This document shows positions 26,454-38,665 of a stretch of 64,000 nt of DNA, one piece after another. Source of the DNA: Blastomyces gilchristii SLH14081. Taxonomy: Eukaryota; Ascomycota; Eurotiomycetes; Onygenales; Ajellomycetaceae. The stretch lies in assembly GCF_000003855.2 (NCBI RefSeq), contig NW_003101677.1, positions 3,342,480-3,406,479 of the forward strand. The letters are read 5' to 3'. The translations under genes were made by a program, and so were the position numbers. Every line of letters begins with the position of its first letter. Position 1 is the stretch's first letter. The notes under the pieces are model-generated. The model was not told the origin of the DNA and made no database searches. It was given only the letters and a program-made list of their open reading frames with translations.

Positions 26454-26711
26454 TATAAGAAATCTCACTTCTTACAAATTCTTTATCTCTATTTCTATCT
26501 CTCATGTAATTAATAGAGCTAGCAGTCCTTGACTACACACAACTATATAGACTGGAGTTCACAAATACTATTCATAACTCAGCTTGAATACTATTATACA
26601 TTTGATCTCTACATTTTATCTTCCTACTGTGAATACTTCTAGTAGTTAACAGTACATATCATGCCAAGCTGCAAACACCCGAATAATCGCCTGCGAGCAC
26701 TTATTCTTACA
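26454..26711 (+). repeat. Gypsy-A outer 3' LTR (D)
   Basis: 258 bp. The usual leading TG has become TA. It ends TTACA and is followed by the TSD CTTTT. Confidence 0.9.
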
Positions 26712-26716
26712 CTTTT

Positions 26717-27203
26717 ATGTGAATAATTTCATTCATTTTATAAACTGTTTAAACTGATTTTCAATTACTTTATAATATTATTCAGATATAACATAGAAAG
26801 ATCTGATTAATAAATATAAAAACCTCACTTCTATATAAGACTAGCAGATTACTCTTTCATAGTAGTAAGATATTACTGAGGTATTACTCTGACTATTCTT
26901 ACTTATACAATAAAAGAAGAATATTCACTTATTATCTATATAGAATAGCTAGATACTGACTTCTTATAAAAGAGATCAGTGATTTGTTTTTCTTCTATGA
27001 GAAATAAATATAAGAGTTACTATGTTTCTCATATAATCTTTATAGTATACTAAGTATTATATCTGTAATATTTCTGCAATAACTCTGTAGCTTACAAGCT
27101 CACTATTCAAGTAAGACAGTTAGGCTCACTTATACAGCTTCTTAAACAACTATCTTTATATAATATCACTGACTAGCTACTACTTCAGTTCTGTCACATT
27201 ATA
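26717..27203 (+). repeat. Gypsy-B LTR, right piece
   Basis: This continues the LTR begun at 12,155 and matches the inverse of the Gypsy-B LTRs at 31,363 and 38,666. Together the two pieces make about 545 bp against 533 bp in the complete element. It ends CACATTATA, a RIP-altered form of CATGTTACA. Confidence 0.8.
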
Positions 27204-28584
27204 TCAGTATAAGTTCTTACTGATTATATAAATCTGTATTACTTCTTAATAATAAAAAGCTTGATAAAATATTAAGTCAGATAAGTAAAGCTGCTTTCAG
27301 AGTATAATTTCTATATTTAATACTATTCAGATCAGCTTAACTCTGCTGATATATTATTTAAATAGTCTGATTATAATATTATTAATAAGAATGAAAATTT
27401 AATAAAAGAATCTTTATTATTACTGTAGAAGAAGCTGACTGCAGAGAATTAAAATTCTTTAAAACTTAGAAACAGTACTGATAAGACAGCTGTATAACTT
27501 AGTATAGAAGATAAAAGAAAACTCAGATTCTTACAAAGAACTAATACTAAGAATTATAAACTTCTTATATTATATCTTACTATTATTAAATTAATAAAAG
27601 ATAAAACAGTCTATAATCTTTCAATCTGACTACTTTTAAAATATATTAATAAGTTATAGCAGAGAGATATCTCTACTATAGCTTGAATTCAAAAGTTAAA
27701 AAAGAAAGAATTCAGTTTGAATTTAAAAAAGACAGACTCTGAAAAGAGTAATATTACTAAGAAATTAAGTCATTAACAACTAGAAGAATATAAACTTCTA
27801 CTGTTAAATAATTCAGTCTTCATCTCTTATAGCAGAGCAGTGTATCAGAAGTTATTAAGAATTTATTATAATAATTCTTATACTGAGTACTTCAGATTAG
27901 AGAAGACTGAAGAGCTTCTAAAACATAAATATATTTAAGACAAGCTCTAAGTAGATATTAAAGAGTATATTAAGACTTATAATATCTATCAAAGAATAAA
28001 GATTCTGCAGTACAAGTAATTTAATGAGTTAATATCACTGTCTATTTCAAAGAGCTTATAATAGAATCTATTAATGAATTTCATAGTTGATCTGCTGAAG
28101 TCAACAAGAGTCAAAGAATATAACTTAATTTTGATTATTATTAATCACTGTATAAAGATGATAAAATATATTTCTACTTACAAAAAGATTAAAGTCTCTG
28201 AATTGACTGACCTGTTTCTAGATATCATTATTTATGATCACAGTGCTCTGAAATTGTTGATAACAGATCAAGGATCTCTCTTCATCAGCAAATATTGATC
28301 AGCCTTTTGCTATCATCTTACAATAAGGCGCCTCCTCAGCACCGCATTCCATCCTCAGACAGATGGCCAGACTGAACGTCAGAACCAAGCTCTCCCCGAG
28401 GTCCTCTCCGAATGACCACACGGGGTCATACGCCACCGTGTTGGTTGAGGGGGGGGGCGGCGTCGCAACGGCGCCGGGGGGGGGCAGGGGAAGGACCGGA
28501 CGCTGTCGAAGCGACCGGCAGAAGGGATGACATCCCACTACGGCGTCTACCGCCGCGGCCGCAAGAGAAGCAGGAGGAGGAGGT
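27204..28584 (+). mobile_element. Gypsy-B fragment (h): RNase H to integrase, internally deleted
   Basis: This is collinear with the minus-strand Gypsy-B copy from about 35,740 to 34,560. It encodes the zinc module (about 27,880-28,010) and the integrase core: MNFIVDLLKS from 28,074, LLITDQGSLF near 28,255, and FHPQTDGQTER ending at 28,379. It starts directly after an LTR end, without gag or RT. At about 28,385 it jumps to a segment that lies 1.9 kb further downstream in the complete copy. From about 28,322 onward it is not RIP-mutated. Copia-1 interrupts it at 28,585. Confidence 0.75.
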
Positions 28585-28694
28585 TGTTAGCCGTTACGGC
28601 CGTTGCGGTTAGCGATCCCACTAGATCACGTGACCCACCACTATATTATGTTCTTGTAGATAGATCTATCAATACAACCTTCAACTATCCTACA
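28585..28694 (+). repeat. Copia-1 5' LTR
   Basis: 110 bp, TGTTAGCC to ATCCTACA. It differs from the right LTR by only a few bases. Confidence 0.93.
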
Positions 28695-28706
28695 GGTTAT
28701 GAGACC
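28695..28706 (+). promoter_or_regulatory. Copia-1 primer-binding site
   Basis: GGTTATGAGACC starts immediately after the LTR. Apart from one base it is complementary to the anticodon region of initiator Met tRNA (whose complement reads GGTTATGAGCCC), the half-tRNA priming used by many Copia elements. Confidence 0.65.
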
Positions 28707-28956
28707 GTTAAGCGTGAGGCCCGCTGTGGTCAACATGCATGGGTTCGATCCCAGAATGGACTTAAAAATTCCTAACAAATACCCTGGACATTTTAACAGT
28801 GTCAAGAGACATCCCAGGAGTGTGCCCTAGAAGTCCCGTGAGCCCTAGGACTGAGTGGTCCAGTCCATTATTAAAAAGGAGCCATTGTGGGGAGGCCACT
28901 GAAGGGAGCCACTGAGAGGAAGTACTGTACTCTGTGGTAGCTGGTCCGAGGGGGGG

Positions 28957-29037
28957 TGTTGAGAGTCCCGCGGTTGGTCGGCCCTTCTACCAGCAGGCGC
29001 TGGTGGTGACCGAGCTCTTTTGCCCCAGTAGCCTACA
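28957..29037 (+). repeat. 81-bp LTR-like unit between a purine tract and a PBS-like site
   Basis: It starts TGTTGAGAGTCC directly after GAGGGGGGG and ends GCCTACA directly before GGTTATAGCCCGG. It looks like an LTR with its own polypurine tract and primer site, but it differs from the Copia-1 LTR, has no TSD and has no partner in the window. It lies in the Copia-1 leader. Confidence 0.35.
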
Positions 29038-29280
29038 GGTTATAGCCCGGATGGCACGTTTTTCTTTTTAGAACATTGCACCAACATTTTTGACATGAAT
29101 AGTTCACCTTTTTTGAAAAGACTCTCACCCTTTATTAGAGATATTTCATTTTCCCTGAATCTGCCAGTCAGCAGATTTATATACTTTATATTTTTGAGAA
29201 AGCGCGTTCTCCATTGTAGAGAATATCACTTTTTTTTTTCTTTTTTTTTACATATCTAGGAGAAGCAGAGCCACCTCAAC

Positions 29281-31362
29281 ATGAGTGATATGCCTGTTAC
29301 TTCAGAGTTCAGCTCAAGGCTCAGAATCACATGCCTCACTAGATAACTCATTGATAGAATGATCACTCATTATGAGAAGGCTTCTGACTTGCAAGATGAG
29401 ACTGAGATCAGTTTTTGCCAGAGTATGGAATTTGATGATGAGACAATGAAGGAACTTCAGAATAAAGAAAAGCAGAGTTAATATTCATCTGCAGAATCTG
29501 TTCATTTCAACTCATTAAATTCTTCACTGTTTCTCATCTCTGAAATACTGACTTTTAATGATGATCTGAATCAATCTATCTATTGCATCACAGGCAATCT
29601 TATGAATCTTATACAGATAATACTACAGAATCAAATAACTGCAGCTGAAATCACTCAATATCTCACTATATCTGTCTCTGTATAAAGAGACACTACAAGA
29701 GATGAGTTGCAGAAATATCAGAAGAAAGTTAAATATGCACTAGATATCAAATCAGTGATCACATTTGATAACTCTAATTATAAAGTCTGGTGTGTTAGTA
29801 TGTTAACTGATGCAGAAGTTATTGATGAAACTAACATTCTATTAAGAATTTAACAAGAATTCTCTTTTAAATATTATATTGATTCTGAGAAGTGAAAGAT
29901 CTGTTTCAAGTCTCTATATAGATGTATACTGTCAAGTCTTATTGAAAATGTTTGAACTACTATTGAAACCTTAGAAGCTGATAATACTGCAGCTCTGTGA
30001 GACAAGATCAATATTGAATATATAATATCACTGACTGAAGAACAAGTTAATGTCTTCAAGAAATTGACAAAATTATAAGTCAAGAATAATGATTATCTTA
30101 CTTTTCAGAGACATTTTCACTATCTTATTATCTGTCATAAGAAGCTCTGTCAGAGCACTGAAGATATATATCATGATCTTTTTCTCAACAATCTACAAGA
30201 TTATCAAAGACTGTTTATTAAGACATGTTTGAATGAGTTTTTCTTCACTGATCAAGAACTCATTGTCAACATTAATATTAATGATTTGATGAAGCAACTG
30301 ATTAATTGTACATTGAAGAAGATCATCACTGAACAGAAAAAGCAGTCTCAGACTGATTCTGTGACTATGAAAAAGAACAAGAACAAGAACAAAGATGAGA
30401 ACAAAAGTATAACTGTGTGAAAGTGCACTCACTGCAGAAGATATAAACATACTGTTGACAGGTGTTTCATCTTACACTCTGACAAAAAGAAAAAGAAGAT
30501 GGACAAGAAGAATGATGATAAGAAGAAAGAGAAGAAGAATGACTTGATGAGTTCTCAATCAGTGATAAATGCAGTAATTATAAAGATTGAGTTCTATTTC
30601 TCTTTCACAGTCACTGAAAAACCATTCTCTAGATCTTGGTATTTGAACATATATGCAAGTCTGAATATGATGAGTGAGCTTCATTCTTTTTCAAATATCA
30701 AATCTTTTAATAATAACATCTCTGTTGATTCTGTGACTGAGGAAAATGAGTGTGTCAAGAAGATTGAAACTGTCACCTTGAAGATTGAGAGTAATGATGT
30801 TAACTTACAGAATATTCACTATATTTCTAATATTACAGTTAACCTGCTCTCATTTGTGAAGCTTGAAGATCAGGGATTTCAATTTATATTATCTTTCACT
30901 ATTCCCTCATTTTTCATTTGCAGAGCTCTGAATGGTGTTATTTTTCATGCAGTTCAGACTGCTCAGAACAATATATATAAGATTAATGAATAGAAGTTCA
31001 ATGAGAATTTCAATCATCTGAATAAGACAGTCAAGTATATTACAATACCTCATGAGTATGATTTTGACTGAAAAGTTGATTTTTCTGTGACTGCTGCTAC
31101 TACTGTTAATAATGTTGATTCTGTGAATGTGAAAACACAGACATTAAAGATATCAAAGACTCTTTTGAATTAACACTACAATCTCAGTCACATTCACACT
31201 GGTGCTATAATTACTATGATCAAGAATTCTCATACTGAAGTCACTATTAAAGATTCTAAGACTAAGTTCTTTTGTAAAGAATGTGTCAAGACAGATATGA
31301 TGTGAGATTATTTAAAAACATCAATGTCTAGATCTATTTAACTTATTGAGAAGATTCATATT
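29281..31362 (+). pseudogene. Copia-1 gag, protease and pre-integrase remnant
   Basis: A plus frame starts at ATG 29,281 and runs with few stops. It contains a CCHC knuckle (CTHCRRYKHTVDRC) at about 30,424-30,465, Lys/Asn-rich linkers, and a protease active-site remnant at about 30,640 (SWYLNIYASLNM; the family has DSGA). A pre-integrase His/Cys segment lies at about 31,170-31,290. The nested Gypsy-B interrupts it just upstream of the integrase, at 31,363. Confidence 0.8.
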
Positions 31363-31895
31363 TGTAACATGACAAAACTAAAGTGATGGCTAGTCAGCGG
31401 TGTCACATAGAGATAGTTGTTTGAGAAGCTGTATAAGTGAGCTTGACTATCTTGCTTAAATAGTGAGCTTGTAGGCTACAGAGTTATTACAAGAATATCA
31501 CAGATATGATACTTAGTATACTAAGAAGATTGTATAAGAAATGCAGTAACTCTTGTATATATTTCAGTAGAAGAAAAACAAATCACTGACTTCTTTAATA
31601 AGAAGCCAGCATCTAGCTATTCTATATAGACAATGAGTGAATACTCTTCTCTCATTCTATAAGTAAGAATAGTCAGAGTGATATCTCAGCAGTGTCTTAC
31701 TATTAAGAAAGAGTAATCTGCTGATCTTATATAGAAGCAGAATTCTTATATTCATCAATTGATTCTTTCTATGATATATCTGAATGATGTTATAGAGTGA
31801 TTGAAAACTGGTTTGAATAGAATGAAATTATCTATATGAAAGTGATGAGCTATATGAAATCACAGCAGGGCCTTGACACAGCTGAGAGTATGACA
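31363..31895 (-). repeat. Gypsy-B 3' LTR
   Basis: 533 bp. On the plus strand it starts TGTAACATGACA and ends GTATGACA. The purine tract AAAGAGAAGAG (inverse strand) adjoins its inner edge. Confidence 0.92.
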
Positions 31896-32356
31896 ATACT
31901 CTTCTCTTTAAGAATATAGTCTTGATACTCTCAAGATTACTGAATTGAGAGTTATCTTTATTATATAGTAATAATTGTCAACTGATTGACAGCACATGTG
32001 CTGTATATAATATAAAGAAATAGATGAGTTTTTCTGTTAACTGTATAGATCTTTCTTTTCTCATCTTTATTTAAATCAAATATATGATAAGTGAGTTTCT
32101 TATATATTGATTTGAGATATAAAAAATGTAGTTAATAAGTGACTTACAAATCTTTCATCATATTTCATTCTATATATAAAATTCTCTGTAAAAGTGATGT
32201 ATTTTAGAGACAAAGCTAACAGTAGTGATAGAATTTTTCAAAAAGATCTCTCTCTTCTGTGATATATTTTTCTTCTTTCTCTTCTCAATTGCAACAGTGA
32301 GTGTATGAGAGTATTATTCTTGAAGAATAATAAAGAGCTTATTCTGACATTTTTTA

Positions 32357-33037
32357 ATGAATAAATGTCTTTGTGATGCAGCTGCAGTCTCTGTGACTGT
32401 TAAGAAAGCTCAGTTGAAGGTGAAGACAGTGATATTAACAGACTGCAGAAGCATCACTTTCATTGTCATATCTTCTTCTTCTTCTTCTTCTCCTACTTCT
32501 CTTACAGCTGTGGTGATAGTCACTGTGCCTTGCAGTGAGATGTCATTTCTTCTGTCAGTCAGTTCATCTATATCTGGTTCTTTCCCTGCTCTTTCTGTTA
32601 CTGTTGCAACACTGCTCTCTCTCTCAGCCAACATGATAATGTATGACCTCATGTGGTCATTTGAAGAGGAATCTGGGAAGAGCTTGATTTCAGAGACAGT
32701 GACTCTGAGAAGCTTAATTCATAGTTTCCCTCTCACAGCATATCTGAGCCCTGCTTGAAATACTGCTGAGTTGAGTCTGCAGAGTTCTGTGATTTCTTTA
32801 TCTTCTCTCTGTGAGAAGGCTCTGATGCAGTCTCTGACTGATATTATTACTTATCTGTACTGCACTAAGCAGCTGAAGAAGAGAAAGATCTTATATATTC
32901 ATCTCTTCTCTTACTCTCATTATTTCTGTTATATCTGTAACAATGACTTCTATCTCTCTGTAAGTATTATCTACTCTACAAGAAGATGTTATATTGACTC
33001 TGATAAGAAGCTCAGATGCTCAAGCAGTACAGAGTGA
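32357..33037. other. Gypsy-B downstream region with a conserved antisense open frame
   Basis: On the plus strand, antisense to the element, 32,357-32,758 is open for 133 codons (Ser/Thr/Val-rich, with MYDLMWSFEEESGKSL). A corresponding frame recurs at 28,299-28,538, where VAYDPVWSFGEDLGESL is read from un-mutated DNA, and partly at 11,401-11,634. A short sense-strand frame (REVGEEEEEEDM) is also shared. No family is recognised. It is a conserved non-pol region of Gypsy-B, with coding status unproved. Confidence 0.4.
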
Positions 33038-33849
33038 GAATCTCAGAGCTTTAAGTATTGATAAATTCTGTCAAGACTGAGAAGATCTCTCTTACTCATC
33101 TATAAAAGAAGATGAAAGTGTGAATCTCTGAGATGAAAAAACATCTCAGAATAACTGATCTTAAGAAGAAATCAGCTGATGCTGCTGTTGAAAGTACTGT
33201 AAAGATCAATCACTGATTAAAAAGAATCTTACTTCAGTTGAAACAGATGACTGAGATGTTTTGTAAGTTAATAAGTTGATAATTTCAGTATCTCTTATAC
33301 TCTTTTATAGTATATATACTCTTCTGCAGTATACTTCTCTACAGTGCTGCAGTGCTAACTTCTTGATAGACAAAGATACTAATACTGAAGATTTCAACAG
33401 TGAAGAATAAGTTTAATGAGAGTGTAATTATTGATAAGTAGACTCTGAGATTCTCTCTTTTTACTTTTTCAGCAGGCTGTGATCTCATTAGAATAACAGC
33501 AGTCTGTAGATTAATAATATTAATCTTTTTATTAATTTCAAATATCTCTTTTCTCTAACTGCTTCAGGAATTTTACACTTATATAGTCTCATTAAACTTC
33601 TAAAAAACTCTTTAAGAGAAAATAGAAGAAGAGTGTTACAGAGCTTATAAGACATCAGCTTATCACTGTAAGATTATCTCTAAAAAAACTCTTTGAGAAA
33701 AAATGAGAAGTCTTAAGTAGTATTTCTTACTCAATGTCTCTGATGTGTAATGAGATAATCTCTACTAGTCATCTCATAGCTTGTAATCTCTTTCTCAGTA
33801 TTTTTCAAATACTTAAGTAATTCTCATAAATTCTCTGATGATGAATAAT

Positions 33850-36800
33850 CTTCTCATTTAATAAGATATTAAAGCTTATCATAATATGTTTACTTATTCA
33901 ATATTTTCTTCACAAGATATTTGATATCACTTTCAATCTCAATGTTATTCAGTCAAGACAGCTTTATCTCAGAGTGTTGCTTATAGAGCTTTAAATAGAA
34001 AATGTAAAAAACAGAATGAATTGATTTCAATTCTGTGAATAATTTCAACTCATATATCTGCTTACTCATCACTCTTGTTACTGAGAAAGATTCTAGTCAT
34101 CACTCACTGAGCTTCTTATATAATCTTATTATCTTGATATTCTTTACTGAAAGTAGTACTTGATCCTCTATCAAGAACTTCATTGAAAGATATTATCAAT
34201 TATAGTATTTTATCTACTACTTCTGAGTATGATGAATACTTTTCACTGTCTTCTCATGAATTTTATTCAAAAGTTTCAATCTCACTTTTACTTCTGATAC
34301 TGAGAAATACTCTGTTCTCTGTATCTGTTTAATATTCTGACTGTCTATTCTCTTCTTTAAAATGTTATCTGTGATGTCACTAAGTAATGAAGAATTATAT
34401 TTATAATAAGTATAGAAAGAAGATATCTTTAAAATTGCATTCTTTGTATTGTTATATATGAATTCAGCAGTCAGAAGATGTTTAAGTCAATTATTCTGAT
34501 AATATAAACAGAATACTTGAAGATGCTGTTCTAGTGTCTGATTCTGATATTCAGTCTGGTCATCTGTCTGCAAATGAAATACAGTACTGAGAAGATGTCT
34601 TATTATAAGATAATAGTAAAAAGTCAATTAGTATTTACTGATGAAGAGAGATTCTTGATCTGTTATCAGTGATTTCAGAGCACTGTGATTATAAATAATG
34701 ATATCTAAAAATAGATCAGTCAATTCAGAGGCTTTAATCTTTTTATAAGTAGAAATATATTTAATCATCTTTATGAAATAATTAATAATGACTAAAATTG
34801 AGTTATATTCTTTGACTCTTGTTGACTTCAGCAGATCAACTATGAAATTCATTGATAAATCTTATCATAAGCTCTTTGAAACAGGCAGTGATACTAACTT
34901 GCTGTATTACTTATACTGCAGAATCTTTATTCTTTAATAGATATTATAAGTCTTAATATACTCTTTAATATCTGCTCAGAGCTTGTCTCAAATGAATTTA
35001 TATTTTAGAAGCTTCTCAGTCTTCTCTAATCTGAAGTGCTCTGTATGTGAATTATTATAATGAATTCTTAATAACTTCTGATACACTGCTCTGCTATAAG
35101 AGATGAAGACTGAATCATTCAGCAGTAGAAGTTCACATTCTTCTAGTTATCAGTGACTTAGTTTCTTAGCAGTACTGCTCTGCTCAGAGTCTATCTCTTT
35201 CAAGTTTAAACTGAATTCTTTCTTCTTTAACTTCTGAATTCAAGCTGCAGTAGAGATATTCTTCTTCTATAACTTATTAATAAATTTCAAAAGTAGTTGA
35301 GTTGAAAGATTGTAGACTGTTTCATTCTTTATCAATTCAATGATTGTAAGATGTGATATGAGAAGCTCATGATCTTCAGTGTTAGTTCTCTGCAGAGATC
35401 TGGGTTTTCTTTCATCTTCTATACTGAGTTATGCAGCTGTCTTACTGATGCTGTTTCTGAGCTTCAGAGAATCTCAATTCTCTGTAGTCAGCTTCTTCTG
35501 CAGTGATGACAGAGATTCTTTTATAAAATTCTTCTTCATGTTAACAATATTATAATCAGGCTGTTTAGATAGTATACTGATGAGATTAAGTCAATCTGAA
35601 CAGTATCAGATATAGAAATCATACTCTGAAAGCAGCTTTACTCACCTGACTTGACATTCTGTCAAGCTCTTTGTTGTTAAGAAGTAACATAGATTTGTAT
35701 AATTAGTAAGAACTTGCACTGAGTACTTACTACTCTGAAGATAATGTCATCAGATCTTAAAGAATTCAACAATTACTAACATCTCTTAATCATGAGTATC
35801 ATATCTTCTCTGTATAAGTGATAACTTCTTAGAGAAGAAGGTCACTGATCTTTATTCACAGTGTCTTATAGACTCTGTGAAAAAGTCTTCTCTCACAGAT
35901 ATTTTATTGTCTGTATTCTCAGAGATGATTATTCTCTGATTCTTTCAATATTGAAAGGGCTTCAGTATTAACTGTGAAAAGATTTCACAGATCTCATTCT
36001 TAGATACATCAGTCTCACACTGACTGAGTAAGTCAGAGTTAAAGTGATTCAGTATTATAATATCTGTAAAAGCTTGTTTCAATTCTGCAAACATCTGCAC
36101 AGTATCTTGAGTGAGAATAAACAGTTCTATTTTTCTGTCTTTCACACTTCTCTTTAACAGATCTGTAAGAAGAGCAGTAATCTGTGAATATGCATAGATG
36201 AATCATCTGTAGAAATTCGCAAATTCTAGAAATACCTACATCTCATGATATGTCTGCAGCACTGGTCAGTTCTTAATAATGAAGACCTAGCTTCTGTTCA
36301 TTGAAATGCTGTTCATCTCAATAATGTAATCTAAGAAATCAATCTTCTGCATGTAGAATGAGCATTTTTCAGTGTTTATATAGAGTTGATACTGTCTCAA
36401 GTGACTCAACACTTCTTGAATATAGATATCATGTTCTTTCTCTGTTTTTAAGAAGATTAGAATGTCATTCAGATATACTATACAGGAGATGTTGACAAGG
36501 CCCTTCAGTGTCTCATTTATATAGACCTGGAAGATGACTGAAGTATTACAAAGATTAAAAGATAAAACAAGATATTCAAAATTACTGTACTTGATATGAA
36601 AAGCTGTTTTTCAAATATTGTCTTTATTAACTCTGATTCTATGATAGATATCTCATATATCAATCTTTGTAAACATCTTTGCTTCAGATAATTGATCAAT
36701 CATCTCATTAATTAATAGTAATGAATAGTAATTTTTAACTGTCATCTTATTGAGACCTCTGTAGTCTATGCATAGGCATAGCCTACTATTTTTCTTGAGT

Positions 36801-38608
36801 ACAAAGAGTATAGACATCTCTGCTGAACTCTTTGATAAGTATATTCAGTTCTTTGATTGCACTTCTTTAAGATATTTGTGCAGAACATTCAATTTCTTTA
36901 CAGATAAGTTATAAAGAGATCTGTACAGTGCTGTTGCATTATTTTCAAGATGAATCTTATATCATATCTTAATATCAGGAAACTTCACTGCTTTTCTTTC
37001 TGAAAAGATATTCTTATAATTTATAAAGAGATGTTGTGTATATTCATCTTCAATGATGAATACTGCTGCTAATCTTGCAGTGAGAGTGATGACTTTTTCA
37101 TCTGTTTTCAAGTTTCAGTCATCTGTTATACAGTATATTAATTCTATCTTTTTCTCAAGATTCTTCTGATGAAACTCTTCAGATTTCTCTATCACTGTCT
37201 CTTCATCAGTGAGATGATACTGTTATATCTGAGTGACTCAGTCAATGAGAGAATTGTTTTCTCTCAATTACAGAAAATCTAGAATGACATTCTTATCTAT
37301 GATATTGACTGTGTGAAGAAGTAGACTGCTTTTCTTGAAGATTTCTTCTGAGTCTGTGATCACACACTTTGCTTAAATTATATCAAAACAGTAGTATTTT
37401 ATTTCATCAGTAAATTTTATATAATCTGACAGATCTATCTTCTTTCAATTCTTTATCAAAGAAAAGAAATAGAATATGAAGTTAGCATTCATTCTGAAGT
37501 TGAGTAGATATCTCACTAGTATCTTCTTATTCAGAGTATACATTGTGATTATAACATGAACTTAAAGATATAAGAATTGTTAATTCTTTATTTCTTTCTC
37601 TTCTTTATCTTCTGCGGATACATTTGTCAGAAGAGAAGTTAACTTTGAGAAGATGTCTTCTCAGTTTCTTTCCTTCTTCAGCTTCTTACAATCACTGATA
37701 TAGTGATTACTAGCTCTGCAGTTAAAACAGAGATCTTTGTCAAATCTTTTTTAATATTTCTTTATAGTAAGTGAAGAATCAGAATACTTGAAATTCTTCT
37801 TTACTTTCTCTGCACTGAAGCTGTCACAGTGCTGTTTAGATCCTGTTATTAATTACTTAGAAGAGATCTTATTAATCTTTTTCTCAGAGAATTGATTATT
37901 CAAATAGATCTGAGAAGCCAGATTGACAAGCTCAGTGTGATTGATTAATGAACTCTGAAACTGTGATATTATTGTCTGTATCTTATGAGTCAGCTTTGTG
38001 AGATAAAGCTGTGTCTTTAATTGATTCAAATTATTGATTAATTTCTCTCAATATTCTTCAAATCTTACATTGAAATCAGAAGAATTCTTATTATTTTATT
38101 AATATAATGAGTTGAACTGCTGCACTGCTGTGAAGCTGTGATTATAATAATCTTTAATTTGATTTAGTAGAAAGTTCTTGAATTCTTCTTAAGTCATTGC
38201 AGCATCAGTATGCTCAAGCTCTCTCTTCTTAGTGACTTAAGTAGTTGCAGAGATATCTTCAAGAAGGTTGACAGTGTATATTACTTATATCTCATGAGTA
38301 TTATACTGGCTCAGATTAAGACGGAATTTCTGTTCAAGAGTACAGATAAAGCTGTGAAATTCAGATAATATGTTTCTCTTATATCTCAGAGAATCTCTGA
38401 TCTTAATCTCTCTATCTCTATAATAGACATAGATGTGTAGAGGCTGCAGCAGTGACAGAATGATTGAAGAACTCATGTCAAAGTGTGCAGTGAGTTCAGA
38501 AATCTCAGATTTCTGCTGAGATAGAGATATACACACTCTAGAGAATAGTGTAGAGTTTCTCTCAGAGAGTGAGATTGAGTCAGTCTCAGTGCAGATATGT
38601 GAAGTCAT
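33850..38608 (-). pseudogene. Gypsy-B gag-pol remnant
   Basis: Gag starts at 38,608. A CCHC knuckle (CFNCRASNHYISDC on the minus strand) lies near 37,700-37,745. RT is visible around 36,400-36,800, with the catalytic box as YLND near 36,470. RNase H follows at about 35,900-36,150. The zinc module and integrase core lie at about 35,120-34,560, including MNFIVDLLKS from 34,852 and the former FHPQTDGQTER motif near 34,560. Stops are frequent. This is the reference for the other Gypsy-B pieces in the window. Confidence 0.82.
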
Positions 38609-38665
38609 ATCAGTCTGTTAAAGCTTGACTGATTCAAACTTGTAATCAGATCAAGTGATTCAAAT

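Larger units (their letters stand above)
12213..26711 (+). mobile_element. Outer Gypsy-A chromovirus, complete, interrupted by a second Gypsy-A
   Basis: It is bounded by LTRs at 12,213-12,470 and 26,454-26,711 and by the TSD CTTTT (12,208-12,212 and 26,712-26,716). Without the inner copy and its TSD it measures 7,249 bp, almost exactly the inner copy's 7,245 bp. It carries gag leader, gag, pol with chromodomain and the extra RNase H-like region, all in the plus direction. It is more heavily transition-mutated than the inner copy, consistent with greater age. It sits inside a Gypsy-B LTR. Confidence 0.92.

Noticed and set aside
28715..28750. tRNA-like T-arm GGGTTCGATCCCAG
   Set aside because: No matching A box, acceptor stem or anticodon arm around it. 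It lies in the Copia-1 leader.
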